Of a DNA stretch of 64,000 nucleotides, positions 27,401-40,379 are shown in pieces (positions within the stretch are counted from its first letter, which is position 1; each line of letters begins with the position of its first letter). A program made the translations under genes and the position numbers. Origin of the DNA: Hymenolepis diminuta (taxonomy: Eukaryota; Platyhelminthes; Cestoda; Cyclophyllidea; Hymenolepididae); assembly GCA_900708905.1 (NCBI GenBank), contig CAADRB010000033.1, forward strand, positions 1,516,072 through 1,580,071, written 5' to 3'. A model generated the notes under the pieces. It saw nothing but the letters and a program-made list of their open reading frames with translations, was not told the origin of the DNA and made no database searches.

Positions 27401-29699
27401 TAATTTAAGTAGTGGCTCATACCAGAATGTGTTTCACTACATGATAATAATATTCCCCAAACCTTTGAAAGAAAAGCATCTTTCCTGCCATTTATCTTTG
27501 TAAAAAAAGACAATATTTAAAAACCTTGATTAATGAGATCGTACACTGTAGTACCTGTTGAGGGATTTTAATCAATGTTAGGCAATTTTTAACACTTTAT
27601 GTAGAGTGGATGGATCATACATAGTAGACAATCATGCTATTGGTAAGCAATGGGTGAATCACTTGTTGATTAATTAATGATTACAATAACAATTACCACT
27701 CATCTAGTCCCAACAAAGACCAAAAACTTTTGACATAAGGTAGAGAAAGCTGTGTGAACGAGCCCTATATTTTGATGCAATAAATTAAATCTCTTGCATA
27801 CGTAGAACATTACGAAGACGATTAATAATAAGGGAATCAAAGTTTTCGTATTTATTGGAGACCGATAGGGCTCGAGAAATGCTCAATACGCAAGGTCATA
27901 TGTCACTTTATGGCAACTTGTTGAAGTTTATAACGGCTCTTTTCATTCATACCTATTTGTTACCATAGAAATAGTCAGATATACAGGTTTATAAACACTA
28001 TTCCATTTTAATTATCCCACATATATTTTGTTAGGAAGCCGATTCAAACATGTTAGGTCCATCAGACCGACTCCTGTAGGCTTCATACCTCGTGCACAGA
28101 CATATCGATCATTAAGTTTCTAAGCTCGTATCAGGAATAAAATCACAATACTAGCGCAATAATTGACGAACCAGGTAGCCAATCATTTTCTACATGTTTG
28201 ATTCATTACAGTAAGAGTCATCTTTTGAGTTGTGAGTCTTTCTTCTTCATGGTGAGTGAAAGCAATTACAGCCGTCTCGGCGAACAGCCAGATCATGCCA
28301 GTGGCGACATAGCCTTACATTATTTTAAAAATCGAAGCTTTAGGTGTGCTGGCTACCAGCAAATTTAACACACCGCTCCATCTATTTGCAAATATTTGTT
28401 GTTCACTCTTATCTGTTTTCCTAGAATAAAAGAGCACTACCCGAATGTCAAAAGATGTAATTATTTGACTGCGGTTTTTACTTTCATAATTCAGGGTAAA
28501 GAAGTGAGTATAGAGACCCAATATATATCCCAGAATAATAAGTAATAAATAAATACGAAGTGTGGTTTTCCTATAGAGAAAAAAACAAATTTGCTAGTTC
28601 ATGTTTCACAGCGAACATTGAATTTCCAGCACTTGTGGCGACGTTAATTCAATTTGATTGTTTTTTTTTATTGAATGATAAACAAAACTCAACAATTCTA
28701 AAAGTGATTAAATGAAATAAAATTAAACCGGAGGACATTTATACCAAAATAACAATTCCAAAATTCCCACTTCTACACTAGAATAAAAAACTATCGATTT
28801 GGGGTCAGTTTAGCTCAAGAAGCTGTGATCACAAATTACGGGTCCACGCTATATATAACAAAGAGAGATTGGTCGACCGACGGAACGCATTGAAAACATG
28901 AAATCTCATGCTTGTATTATATTACCGACAGTTCACATGCTCGTCCTTTTAAATTTACCGATAATTTGCTACTGACGTAATCTAGGCCGTCTTTGCCGTA
29001 TTTCTGGGTACTCATTGGAGCCTTATTATGACCATAATTTCCCAGAACTAGTAGGAATAAGACTGAAAGACTACAATCCCAAATGGCAGTTTCATATCAA
29101 AGTAATTCATTTACAGATTGCCTAATTAACCAATAATGCAACAGTGAAGAGATTACATATATTATTCAATAAACCGGTGGACCGATTACTGCTCGTTCTC
29201 AAAAAGGAATACGTGTAACTTTCTACTAACATCCTATCATTTTTCGTATTTTAACTATAATAAGAACTATTTAGAGCAGGTATTTATTATTACACATCGA
29301 AGCCAGCCACCGGAAAATCAATACGCGTAAATTAATGGCACCAATCCATCATAAATTTACACTACCACGAGAAGTCTGCAATCGTGCAATCGGGAAAAAG
29401 GATTAAAATAGGAAAACACATGGACATGATGAAAGGGGAAATTCGCAAGATAGAAAGAGGAATCCAAATGAAGTCGTTAAATTAAATTTATCGCGAGCTT
29501 GGAAGGTTTAGGTAGGAGCATTGACTAAACAATAAAATCAGGGAGTAGATGTTTAATTTCACAGAAAGCGTTATGAGCATTCCACTTACCTCTCATCCGT
29601 ATTATAAGTCTCATAGTCCATTTTGACCTCCTTGATAAAGAGAATATCTGAAAGTTTTCGGCGACCTTGTAACTCCCATGAAGATGATAGCTCAATCAT
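6459..29699 (-). CDS. PAAT/C10orf88-like protein, 4 exons, 426 aa
   Basis: Exons in coding order are 29699-29590, 24481-24181, 10905-10414 and 6836-6459; each junction has GT/AG and compatible phase, giving 1281 nt including TAA. Residues 1-137 read as a beta-rich domain: an N-terminal segment with W8, then RLLRIVQLVLISSSPHIDF and a YGEPLARIEG stretch before an acidic EEELYRC block. Residues 138-301 include IQHIGVYTTC, a long Ser/Thr/Pro-rich stretch and a helical FWRRC end; residues 302-426 hold a helix and a low-complexity tail. The hydrophobic pattern and length (human PAAT is about 445 aa) suggest the PAAT/C10orf88 family, known as a partner of mitochondrial ABC transporters. That assignment is inference. 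The introns are 5.1, 13.3 (with the assembly gap) and 3.6 kb. The last exon could instead splice at a GTAAAT just before its stop, so the C-terminus is the least certain part. Confidence 0.55.
6837..10413. other. Intron 3 of the PAAT-like gene, no gene seen
   Basis: AT-rich intronic sequence bounded by donor TGT|GTAAGTGG and acceptor TTCCTCTTGCAG on the minus strand. It holds a (CTCAA)n stretch at 8145-8163. No exon or recognisable mobile element was seen. Confidence 0.5.
8145..8163. repeat. (CTCAA)n short tandem repeat
   Basis: Nearly four perfect CTCAA units, inside intron 3 of the PAAT-like gene. Confidence 0.9.
13340..13472 (+). repeat. Dispersed repeat, copy 1
   Basis: Starts near GACTCTTGATGTCCTGATTT and runs to GGTTAAAACGCGT. 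It aligns by eye, with many substitutions, to 31806-31945 (GATTCTTGACACCCTGACTC through GATTAAAACTTGT). No coding content or terminal structure was seen, and the family is not identified. Confidence 0.4.
13601..13923. other. Assembly gap (323 N)
   Basis: A continuous run of N. Apparent ORFs that span it are artefacts. Confidence 1.
15558..15579. repeat. (ATA)n microsatellite
   Basis: About seven perfect trinucleotide units. Confidence 0.9.
16980..17040 (-). repeat. Possible SINE head fragment
   Basis: The minus strand reads CAAGGTCACGAGATCCGTCC, resembling the region around the B box of the other SINE-like copies. No tail is evident. It could be a chance match. Confidence 0.25.
20190..20340 (+). 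mobile_element. LTR-like fragment
   Basis: Shares TGACGCCACTGTAACCTCA with the LTR-like sequence at about 23205 (one mismatch in the shared block), and both continue to an AATAAA followed by GCA/ACC-type sequence (ATTCAATAAAGCTCTGCAAC here). It is shorter than the 23.2 kb copy, so it is probably a deleted or decayed relative. No primer site is clear. Confidence 0.35.
21205..21420 (+). repeat. tRNA-derived SINE-like copy
   Basis: A tRNA-like head with a weak A-box-like TGGGGCATGGTCA and a B-box-like GGGTGCGATTCCC (about 21258-21270) is followed by a non-tRNA body: GGAGGAATTTGAGTCCCTCA, then GAGGCTCCATCATG. The same order is found at 54750-54960 and, more decayed, at the window's right edge. 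Pol III promoter function is inferred from the boxes only. Confidence 0.6.
23160..23545 (+). mobile_element. LTR-like sequence with primer-binding-site-like end
   Basis: A TATA-like GACTATATAAAGCC and an AATAAA (in GTTCAATAAACTTTGG) are followed by an end at CTACA (23530), three bases before TGGTGACCC (23534-23542). That motif resembles the tRNA-complementary primer site of flatworm Ty3/Gypsy elements. No gag or pol coding is visible downstream, so this is a solo or truncated LTR. The 5' boundary is not resolved. Confidence 0.45.
24482..29589. other. Intron 1 of the PAAT-like gene, no gene seen
   Basis: Bounded on the minus strand by donor GAGAG|GTAAGT (phase 2) and acceptor TTTTTTCCCCCAG. 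The 52-codon ATG ORF at 25365 and the other short ORFs lack motifs or splice context. Confidence 0.45.
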
Positions 29700-31805
29700 G
29701 ACTTTTCTTCAATGGGTATTTCCTAAATAATGAAAACTGAAGGTAGTGATAAAGCACCTTTTGTTATAAAACTGAGATTATGAAGAGATTTACTTGCTGA
29801 CGTATTAATTACTTCAATTCTCAGTTAAAAAGAACTAAAGAGATCGTCACCCTCAAAACTAACCAACTTCTGCAGATTCAGATGTTCATAATTTTCTATA
29901 TAATGGTGTTTTATAACCTAAAACTGAAATATGAAACTATAAAAAGAACCAACAGTAAGTTCTGTTCGCGACAAACCAATGTTCGATGTGGCAGTCCATA
30001 AAAGAGAGTATTATGGATAGAGAGATAGATAACTACTGTAGTTGAAATTTATTTGGATAAACATTCACCCTCCTTTCCCCCAAATAAATGCTTCAATGGC
30101 TCATTACCTTGAAGTTTTACTTTTCTCTTCATAAAAATTCGTAAGTTGCAAATAGCAATAAGGAAGATTTTGCAAAATTATTTTGTTTACTACCAAATGG
30201 AAAATCGCGCATAAACTTCAAGTAACGATAGAGAGGAATCGATTTAATATACTAATAAATATCTAGATATAAGGCCACCGTAGAGAAATTCCAGGTGTCT
30301 CTCAATATACTTTAAATAAATAATTTAAATCCTCTTCTCTGTAACAAGAAAAACAGAGGTTTATTTCAAGATCCAATATGCCAAAGAATTCGAAGAGTTA
30401 AGATTAACTATTTTTAACTGTATGGCATAAATCAAGTTCACATAAGAGCGAATTCAACTTATTAACAAAAAAATACAGAAAAAATTGCTACTACAAAACT
30501 AGATGTTCTCGACCATTAGAAGAGATGTATGAATAGAGATAATACGAAAGACAAATAAATTTAATCGATTGGTAAATAAGCAGAGTACGGCTGATTCAGA
30601 TCCTGGTAATTTGAACTTATGAGTATTAAGACGTAAAGAACACTAGTCAGACTGACAAACTCAGAGTTTAAATGAAGTAAGGATTATTTCTCTCCTTCTC
30701 ATTCGTCCCCTAGTGAGAAATTTTTTCCTTTCCTAGCGCTTATATGCTTTTCTATGACTGAAAATTGCGAATATTTTGATGTCACGACTGCTTAATTGAC
30801 CAAAACAATCGCACTGAAGAAGACAATGACAACATTGAGGAGTCCGAAAAATTGAACAATTAGCCAACACAGTGCCTCGAAATTACAAGTCCTTTAACTG
30901 TCATTCACTGCGCAGAGCACATGGATTGAAATGTATCAAAGGCGAGAGTAAAAACATCACGATTCGCCTTGTGATCCGTAATGGAACATAAGGAGAGCAG
31001 GGAAATTTTCAGATGGCATTACAGTAATATTGATAGAGTTATGAGAAGGAAATGGTAGTAAAAGGACTTCCGGGAATATACTGAAATATAAAACGCGTAG
31101 GCTAAATTTATCGATAACGACGAAAGCCTAATAAACATCTGTTTTGCCTTGTTAATTATGCCCTGATGCATTAGTTCCATAAGGAGATAGGTAGATAAAT
31201 TGTTATGGGTGGATTATAGATAAGAGATTATCAGAAATGGACCGGCAAAATGGGTCATATCAATAAACAAATGTTTGTTCCCAATTCAAGGATGAAACTT
31301 CGCATGAGTGCGATACTGTGTTCGGTAGTGCAGCTAAACAGCAGTAAACAGGGAATAGTACACTTGGAAAAAGTACAGTACACACACGATACACCCATAT
31401 ATATATCAACCAATAAAAACGAACACAAGCGGACTATTAAATCCATATTCCATGTTACAAAACCACACGGAGTAACGATTTGAATAAAATCCCACCAAAA
31501 TATGAAGTCCTATTCATATCTATAAATTTTCGAATATTACATATTTTTAAAAAAATAGTATATACTTTAAATAACTTAATTATCGTCTGGAAGAAATGTG
31601 TATCAGCAAATATAGACTAAAAAATAGACAATAGCGGTTGCTATTCTTAACTGACCGCTCTTGGCTGTAAAAAGGTCTAACCAAATGACCAACCACGAAA
31701 ATGAATCAGCCAGCTAACAGGATCCGAATATTATGGAATCTGGACCACAATCTATGAAACTTGAACATTAGGAAATAAAAAAGTAAACTACCCTCTGTGA
31801 TTTAA

Positions 31806-31945
31806 AGAGTAAGATTCTTGACACCCTGACTCCATTGCCAACTTCTTCTTAACCAAGTGCCTGTTTCGAGCCCAATTTAACTTGTTTGAGACTTCTCTTA
31901 TTTGGGTGCTTTTCATGATTAAAACTTGTATAAGTTCTTATACTT
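31806..31945 (+). repeat. Dispersed repeat, copy 2
   Basis: Partner of 13340-13472. The stretch after 32740 (GATTCTTGAGACCATGGTCT) may be a third, shorter relative. Confidence 0.4.
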
Positions 31946-34900
31946 ATATAAATAATAGTTTAACAAAATTGTTAAAGTTTGTGAAGTCAGAAATTCTACT
32001 CAGTTTTAATCGAGAGAGTAAAAACCAGAAGCTTTTCTAAATAGCTTTTCCTACTTGGTGAAAAAACAATGTAGAAAAAATCACATCAAAAATTATTTGC
32101 ATCTGGTGTATGGCAATCGACCTGCACATCTGATCGACACTCACTTTTCCGGTTAGTGAAAAGACTATTTGTACTCTATCAGAGTAACAGAATATGTTTC
32201 TTATGAGAGGGGACCCAAGGACCCACTCCTCTGCTAAGGACAGGTGTCGGAAAACATTGATTCACTAACTTTAAAGATAGATTCCATCACTATTATTATT
32301 TGCTATATTTATGATTGCCTTGAATAGCCCCGTCTACCTTCTCCACTTGATTGTAGAAATACTTTAAAATCATGTAAGAGTCCTGCTCGGCCTTAGAAAG
32401 AAACTTCAATTCATTGAAATGGTGAGCCGAGCATCCAAAATTAGGCAATTAATTTGCTCAGTAATCCAGGGAATGAACCGTGAAATTTAAATTAGTAAAT
32501 GTGAAGCAATGAATTAACTATTAAGTCAATTGTTGCAGGACTAATAGTACATATGAGCTTTAAGAAAAAGGCTTTAATTGAATATAGCAATTAATGCCAA
32601 TGTACAGGCGGATATTCTGCTTTCTCGGCCTTTGAAGGACGGAAATGAAACGACAAGACTGGTTACCTTAATTAATCAACCGGCAAATAAACACAAAGCA
32701 CCGTGGGCAAGAATTATCTCAACTTAGATGAAGCAAGATTCTTGAGACCATGGTCTCATTTTTTCTATTTTTCAACCTCTCCCTCCCTTCACCCCGCCCA
32801 TCAGTATTCCTTACTGGATCTTATTGTTATTCGACTTCGCCTCGCCGTGGGTAATAAAAACTTTCGAGATGGAACCATTGGCCAATATTTCAAACTAGGT
32901 CCATTGCTAGCATAGCCTTTCATTTTGTATCAGATGGATTTGAACACTTCTGGGAACATTAAAACGTACGAGAAACTTCGCCCTTGAAAACCTAAAGCCA
33001 TTATCACCCTATCACCTTCGAAAAATGTAAACTCAAATGTAAATTCTAGTCGAGTGTAACATTCTCAAATATCTCCGTCTATGATTTTCTTGAGAACAAA
33101 GAAACGCCAACCGCAAGTGGAATTATAGGGAAATCCATGTTTTTAAGACTCAATTCTTAAAATTACATTCTCCCTTAATTTTCTTTGATTTTTCATCAAA
33201 ACTGTGTATCCTTCTTCCGATTCGCATCACTGACATGACCTTTTGATTAAATTAACTAAATAAAAATTTACGCCCTGCGATTGAGACGTTTATATAATGT
33301 CTATTAAGAAGATGGAAAACAGAGTAATCCAGTATTGTGAATGTTAGAAATATTGGGACATGTAAAGTTAACTTGAAAATATTTCCGTAAAAGGGGAACA
33401 GATTGAACTGAGTGAAAAGAGCGGACACCGAATAGAAAACGAACTCGATATAATCTCTTCGTCTCGACGAAGTTAAAAATTATGCTTTTTAAAAAAATTA
33501 ATTTGCTTCCGAAAAGAATCTAAAAAAATAAGAACTACTAAGAAATTTCTAGATAACATCTTTTTATCCTACAATTCATTCGATAATTTCTTGTTTTTAT
33601 AAAAATACATTATACTTTAATCACGTCAATGACCAGTTTCGGTATTGCTCCAGAATTTATTTTAACTTAATAAAATTTAATCAATTTAACGAGTATATAG
33701 ATTTCAGAAGTAAGAAATTGAAATTGTAATATAATCCACACAATCGAAATTTTGGAAAAGATATACCGAAAATATTAATCGGTAAATGAAATTAGGTGGA
33801 ATTAATAAACTATAATTTAAAAAAATACTAAATAAGAAAAAAATTAATTTTCCAAAACAAAACATACAAATTAAAAATCCTCAGTTGGTGAGACTATCTT
33901 AACACACAAAGATAAAAAGTGCCAATAGCTGATGCACTGTAAATCCATGCTGAGGCTCTCACGTCATTGACCAATGCGCCGAGCCAATCAGATGCATACG
34001 ATGCGTTGATTCGCTGATTAGACCACATGTAATTTCGTTCTAAAACGCAGAAAATATGGCCTTAAAATGAAGTAAGCATTAAAGTACAATTATGAAAATT
34101 AAAATATTCTGACTGGGTTTGACTAGGTTATTGTTTACTTGATGATATTTGAGGTGAACTGGAAAGCATATTTAAAAAGATAGGTCACCCTATCTCCAAC
34201 ATCACAAATACTATTTAAATCCCTTAATTCAGCACAATAACATTATAATTTTCCTCCCTGACGGTTTAATATATCAATTCTGGTTCACATTTTCACGATA
34301 TTTGTTTACAAGAAGGAAGACTAACTTAGCACATTAATTCTCTATGTGAAATTATTAGTTTCGAGAACAGTTCAGAGAATCTTATGACATGATCAAAGGG
34401 TGTGAATAAAGATATTGAACAGTAAACATCTTGTGATATTTTTCTATTTATCAAAGAAGTCAACAAATAATTATTTTAGACTGTGTACGGGAAAGACGAT
34501 GAAATTTGGATTAGGAATCATTCACAGAAATCTATTCCTATCAATATTAAACATCGAACACAAAAAGTAAATCATATACGTGAACCACACAATTCGTTCA
34601 CTCTTTTCAGAAGAAAGAGAGTTTACCAAAAACCCAAAGATAATCTACCAATTGGTCAAGTCCCTTGTCTAATTGAATTTTGCTATGAAAATCGCGTTAC
34701 AAGAAATTATTTTGTCAAAATTTTCTACAAAATATACACCCAGACGATTCTGAAGCCCAGATGAAGTAGGGTTTTTCTGATTCCCTAGTTCTCACTATTA
34801 TTATTCGATTTCCACTATTTTGAACAGAACTATCTTTCCCATGTGTTCATATGTTTTCAATGATTAAAATTTTTTCCTGTTTCCCGTAGGTAATAGTGAC

Positions 34901-37873
34901 GGACAATAACGTAATGCAAATACGAAGTGAAGACGAATACATCTGCGATGTGGCTGCAATTGATTGTCTACTTCAGATTAATTAATCAAATATCTTTAGG
35001 AATAGATAACTTCGTAAATGATATAAAAATCAACTTTTCTAGCAGCAATTATTATTATCACCCACAGTAATACTAGAAAAATTTGCAATTTTTAATTTTG
35101 GGAATCAATTGAAATCGGATAACGAAAGGTCCAACATATGTTGAAAGAAAAGGGAACAAAAAATAACAGAAAGTAGTATTAGGGTGTCAAAGAGTCGTAC
35201 ATTATTTGAACTCGAATTGTACAATATTTACTAAATTGGCAATTCACATTCCAAAATTCAAATTTCACTACTCGTCTCCTGGATTGGAGTAAATGCTTGC
35301 CTGCAATATTCAGTGCTTATTTACAGATATTAATTATTCATTCATTTTTTCCCAATAGTTGGGAAGGCGAATCATCTTGTATGATATTCCGCAGTTTTCA
35401 ACTTGTAAAAATAAGGTAGCTAAAAACCGCAAGTTAGCAGAGCTCCGTAATGTGTGTCATTTTTATCAGTGCAAATCAATTCATTACAAAATTACTTATA
35501 TCAAGCAATTTTTTTAAGAAAAACATATTTTAACAATTAAAACTTAAAATTTCTTCCGCTGTCCACATGGAGACGTGTTATCAGATTTAGGCAAAGCCAG
35601 ATCATAACAAAGAATGATAAACGCCTACTAAGAGGTTAGAAATCACGATTATTTAAAGAAAGTATTCTGGAGGCTTACTATCAAATCTTCACATTTTGCC
35701 TGTTTTATTAATTTGTCTGGCAAGTCAATCTGTCCACTAAATGTGCGCCAATGAGTACTGAATCTGTGGTTTCGTGTGTACGGTAATCGCTAAACCACCG
35801 ATTTACAGAGAGTGTGACATTTTACTTAGCCAATAACTTGGTTTCAAAAAAAAGAGATTTAAAAGAAAATGATTTACTTTATATTCCATTTCTTAAGACT
35901 GAGAAAAGAAATTTTATCTTGCCGATCGCAGACATGAGACAGCCAAATCTGAAAAATCAGATAATGCCACTATTTACTAAGGATGATAGTCATTCAAACA
36001 GAAAGTACAACGTTCATGACAAATAATATCATTGCGAAAAAAATAACGTGCAGCATTAACTTCCTCATTAAATGTCAGGACGTTTAACTGTTCAAGAACA
36101 GAAAGACCGTCAAAAATAGCGAAAATCAACACCACAGGTTATAAAATGGAGTCCTAAGCAGCTTAAGACTGTGTGCAAGTCGAGTCTCAAATTAAAACTC
36201 GTGTTATTCATGGCCCTCTCATGTTTCATCTTTATAAAAAGTTGACAAAAATTTAAACAATCAGACTTGTAATTCCTGATTCACCTCTTAGGTTAATACA
36301 TAATTGCCAAATCCAATCATATTGAATTCAATCCCATTGCTTACAAATAAGTGGAATATAATTCCAAAAATACAATAATTATCGCATTTAAAAGGAACGT
36401 GAATTAGTTAAGCATAATGGTGCAAAGCCATTTTACAAATATGACTACGCTACTTATGGTTTTTAAGTAACAATATCTAATTCAAAATATTAAATAATAT
36501 TAACAAAAGGGAGAATACCACAGGCCCAACTTTCCAGCTAATTTAATAAGAAGCAATTTTACAAGTATATAAACACAATCAATTTTAGATCAGTACTATT
36601 AATTTATCTTATGTAACGAAAAAAAAGAGATGACAAGAAAAGTAAAGTGACAATTTGTATGAAAAAAACTAAAAAAACAAAGCAGCTAGGAATTGGGCTT
36701 ATCAAATATGACCCACCAGTTAATAATATTAAAAATAGGTAAAAATGGTAAATATTCATTGAGAAATATTTCATTGAACAAGGATTTACAAAACTCATTC
36801 CCAAATAATCAATTTTTAATTATCTAATTAATTAATCAATCTTTAAATCAACTTGAAAAGATAATCTTAGATTTACTATAAGATCTTAGGTTAAACGAAT
36901 GAAATACAGTGCTTTCTACTGCTAACTGTGAACAGTAAGCAGTTAACCAAAAGCCTGTTTTGAGTGAAATCCTAGAGCCGCCTACCTATCATCGTCAATG
37001 TACTCTAAATAAGAGGTCGGAAGAGAGAGTGAAAATATCTGCTCGGCAGATATAAATATGGGGCTATGCTATTGAGGATCTACCTATCATAGTTTTAAAA
37101 GAGTTAACAGTGGCCACTTGCACCAAAAGTAAATATTTGAGACGTAAACAGTATATTTAAGATTGTAAGCAAAGCCAACAACAGATTCGAGAGGTTCAAA
37201 AGTATAAAAAGAGACACTTCAACTGCATGAATTTATTATTTTTTTTAAAGGTTGGAATAACTTTTTACAGCTATAGAAACAAGTCCCAACCAAGGTGACA
37301 TCTGCGTACTTTCTAAATAGCATAATAAAATGAAATAAATGTAATTGAGTATCTCGAAACGGCAGAACTTACATTTTAAAAACAATTAACCCATATTACA
37401 CTCGGTGTGTACTTTAAATAGTTTAATCAAACGACAGAGGTTTCGCATCAATATATAAGAATTTATTCAGCTAAATTATGATGAAAACTATCAGGTGACT
37501 TGTAAACTAACTTTTTACACCTCATGATGAAAATATCAAATAACATTACCTTAAAAATCAACAACTCCACGGATCGCCGAAAAATGACCCAGATTTGAAT
37601 TTCTAATAACCTTGAAAGCAAATAATTGCTAACACTTATTTATGTGTTTATTATTATTCCGCAAAGTAATAAAAAATTTAATAGCTTACAATAAAGGACT
37701 TGTAATTCAAATTTAATACACGATATTTCTATATTTACTTAAGGATTAAGTGAAGTTTGTAAGCGTAATCATGGGATGTTAATAAATGGGACTGTCCAAT
37801 TCTGTCACTTCGACCCAAAAATTTCATACAATAACTGACATATTCATTAAAAATATTCTTTTTATTACTGCCC

Positions 37874-37887
37874 ATATATATATATAT
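37874..37887. repeat. (AT)n microsatellite
   Basis: Short perfect AT run about 160 bases upstream of the mariner remnant. Confidence 0.85.
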
Positions 37888-38051
37888 TTTGATCACAAGA
37901 CTGCTCTTTTTCATCCATAATTACTTATGCTTACAAGGATTAGATAGCAATTGAAGTTCAGTCCAATTTTTGAGCCATGTGTTTAGAGCACGGTTACTTC
38001 AGTTTAGCTTATTAATGTTGTATGCTTATTAATGTTAGTTAATAAAATGTT

Positions 38052-39060
38052 ATGTCTTCTTTCAGATTTTGTGATGATTTTCGTTATCAACAACTATTTT
38101 TAGCCCTAATGTACACTCCAAGTAAAGAGTATATCAAGCATATTTTACCGTTTGATTTTCATCAAGGAAATACGACGAGCTCAGCCGCAAAAACACTCAA
38201 AGACACTTATGGAATTGATGTTGTGAATGAAAAGACCTGTAGATGGTGGTTTTCACGTTTCAAAAAGGGTGACTTCAGGTCAAAAAATCAATTCTGAGCA
38301 ATTGGACGTTGCCATTGATGAAAATCTACTAGAGAACTGAAAAAAGCCCTTAACGTAAACCATGTGACCATATATGAGGAAATGAAAAGACTTGGCTGGG
38401 AAAGTCTCAAATGCTGGGAAACTGGCCCTTCCATACGATTTGTCAGAAATCAACAAGCAACAGCGTGTGACCTGTCGTTCTCGTGAGCTTCAGGCATCTT
38501 TTTTGAACCCAATCATGACTGACAGCGACGAAAAGTTGGCCCTTTACAACAATGCTAAGCACAAAAGACAGTGATTCAAAGCCAATTCCACAACCAAGAA
38601 GTGGACTGCACTCGAAACAAATTCCTTAGTGTGTGGTGGGATTTAAAGTGAACCGTTTATTATGAACTAATGGGTGACAATCAATGACATGAAGCTTAAT
38701 ATCAGCAGCTAACTCGTTTTCCTGCAGTTAACGGCAGGAAACACGGCCTTCTTTGACCAATCGAAAAGGAGTGATTCTGCATCATGACAATGTCAGACCT
38801 CATATTTCATGAGCAACCAAAAATTTTGTCGAAGAATTTTGCTGCGAGGTCATGCATCGCTCACCATATTCTCCCGACCTTGCACCAACCGATTTTCATC
38901 TTCTCAGGAGCTTACAGAATCATTTAATGGGACAAAGGCTAGTTTCTTTTCTTGAGCCCAAACTGACTAAATTCTATGAAGAAGGCATATGGCAAGATGG
39001 GAAGTTGTAAGTAATAAAAATGGTGACTATGTTGAACACTAAATAAATGTATTTTTGACA
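38052..39060 (+). pseudogene. Mariner transposase pseudogene
   Basis: Transposase reading is broken after about 80 codons and resumes in other frames, with several in-frame stops. All three catalytic-Asp motifs are still legible, which suggests decay by scattered indels and substitutions and not by loss of one block. The family normally encodes about 345 aa for cut-and-paste transposition into TA sites. Confidence 0.75.
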
Positions 39061-39116
39061 AAATTTTCACTTCAATTCAAATTAAAAAAGGGAAAGAACC
39101 TCCCTACAACCTGATA
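38052..39116 (+). mobile_element. Decayed mariner transposon
   Basis: The first ORF (38052-38297) carries a mariner helix-turn-helix region: SAAKTLKDTYGIDVV, then TCRWWFSRFKKGDF. Downstream, in shifting frames with stops, come VWWDLK (Asp codon 38640-38642), HHDNVRPH (Asp 38786-38788) and YSPDLAPTDFHL (Asp 38876-38878), matching the three catalytic-Asp motifs of mariner transposases. The right end reads CCTGA followed by TA (39110-39116), consistent with a mariner terminus beside a TA target. No matching left inverted repeat was found. The copy is inactive. Confidence 0.8.
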
Positions 39117-39660
39117 CAGTGAGACAATTTAATTATATATCAAAAGAATTTGCTAACTTATCTTATTTCATTATATTTAACCTATGCATGTTTTGCTAAT
39201 GTTATTGTTGAAATAATAGTGCGAGAAAAACTATGCCACGGAGTCCTGACTCATTCAGTGCGCTTATATTTCAACCCCGACTCTATTTTATTGAAATGTT
39301 TGGCAAATTTTACTGACAAATCTACTTTCTTTTTTCGCGACTACCTTTTAGAAGCTGATATTTTCTAACAACCCCTTCGGATTTATTTCTTTGTTATGTC
39401 ATCTTGCCAATTGGCTCGCAACCTAGCCTTTAGTTTTATATTCATTACATTTATTATAATTGCTTATTGTTACATAAAAGAAACTAATATTTGCCCACAA
39501 ATAAATCTTATGTGTAGAATTTATTATTTTCTACCGTTTACTTCCTGCTTCTTTTGATTCCCTTTTATTCGAACGAATTTGGTTACATTACAGTCGTAAA
39601 TGTCCCACAGTATAAATCGACCTATCAATACGAGAACGTGTTCTATTCTGGGTCACCTAG

Positions 39661-39937
39661 TTTTATGATCCGTTCTCCTCTGTAAGACACCGTAACCGAC
39701 TCTCAGACTTCCTCAGACATTGCACTAGTTACAGGTATGACCCGAGCCACAAAATCAAAATAAGATGCACGTTTTTGTATCGATAAGTCGATTTGTATTA
39801 TTAGCCATCTAAAACCATAATGTAAATAAACTCGTTTGAATAAAAGAGAATTAAAAAAAGCAGGAATTAAAAAGGTGGAAAGTAAAGAATTTTACGTATA
39901 AGAGATATTTTGAGGAAGATATTATTTTCCCATAACA
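39661..39937 (-). repeat. 3' LTR of the deleted retrotransposon
   Basis: Begins on the minus strand with TGTTATGGGAAAATAATATC and matches the repeat at 41837-42114 over its length, including TCGATAC and TAAATCGAC blocks. The outer end is uncertain by a few bases. Confidence 0.75.
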
Positions 39938-40379
39938 CGCCCGTTCATAGATTTAATCAACCGCCTGTATTTATCGTGAGATCGACCAGGAGATGAGAGA
40001 AATGCCATCGCGTCTTGGTGGTACATGGAGAATAATATCTTGATCGTTTCTTTGGCGTTGTTGCACTACATCGGAGACTCACGGGCTATTCGGGAGTGAG
40101 AGCTGTAAGGGATAGAACACAAAAAACTAATAGCATCAGAAGAAATCAAAGAATGATGTCTTTCACAATTCAACAAATCAAACCCACCCGATCTGAGTTA
40201 TTTGTGATCGCGAAGTCAAGACTTTTTTCCTATCTCAACATTGTCGGGACACAAACCTGTTTTGATAACATCTCTTTACACACTGGCCTTAGATCTTGAC
40301 CTCTAAATTCTGATGTGGGGGCGGATTGTCCTAACGCGGCGGAGATCGCCTTAGCTGGATGATCGATCAATCAGAACAA

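Larger units (their letters stand above)
29700..38051. other. Gene-poor spacer upstream of the PAAT-like gene
   Basis: AT-rich, with no convincing exon on either strand. It contains copy 2 of the dispersed repeat and a short (AT)n run. The 93-codon ORF at 34483-34764 has no recognised motif. The promoter of the PAAT-like gene should lie here but no clear element was seen. Confidence 0.45.

Noticed and set aside
34483..34764. 93-codon plus-strand ORF after an acceptor-like TTATTTTAG
   Set aside because: No domain, no partner exon, and composition compatible with chance in AT-rich DNA.
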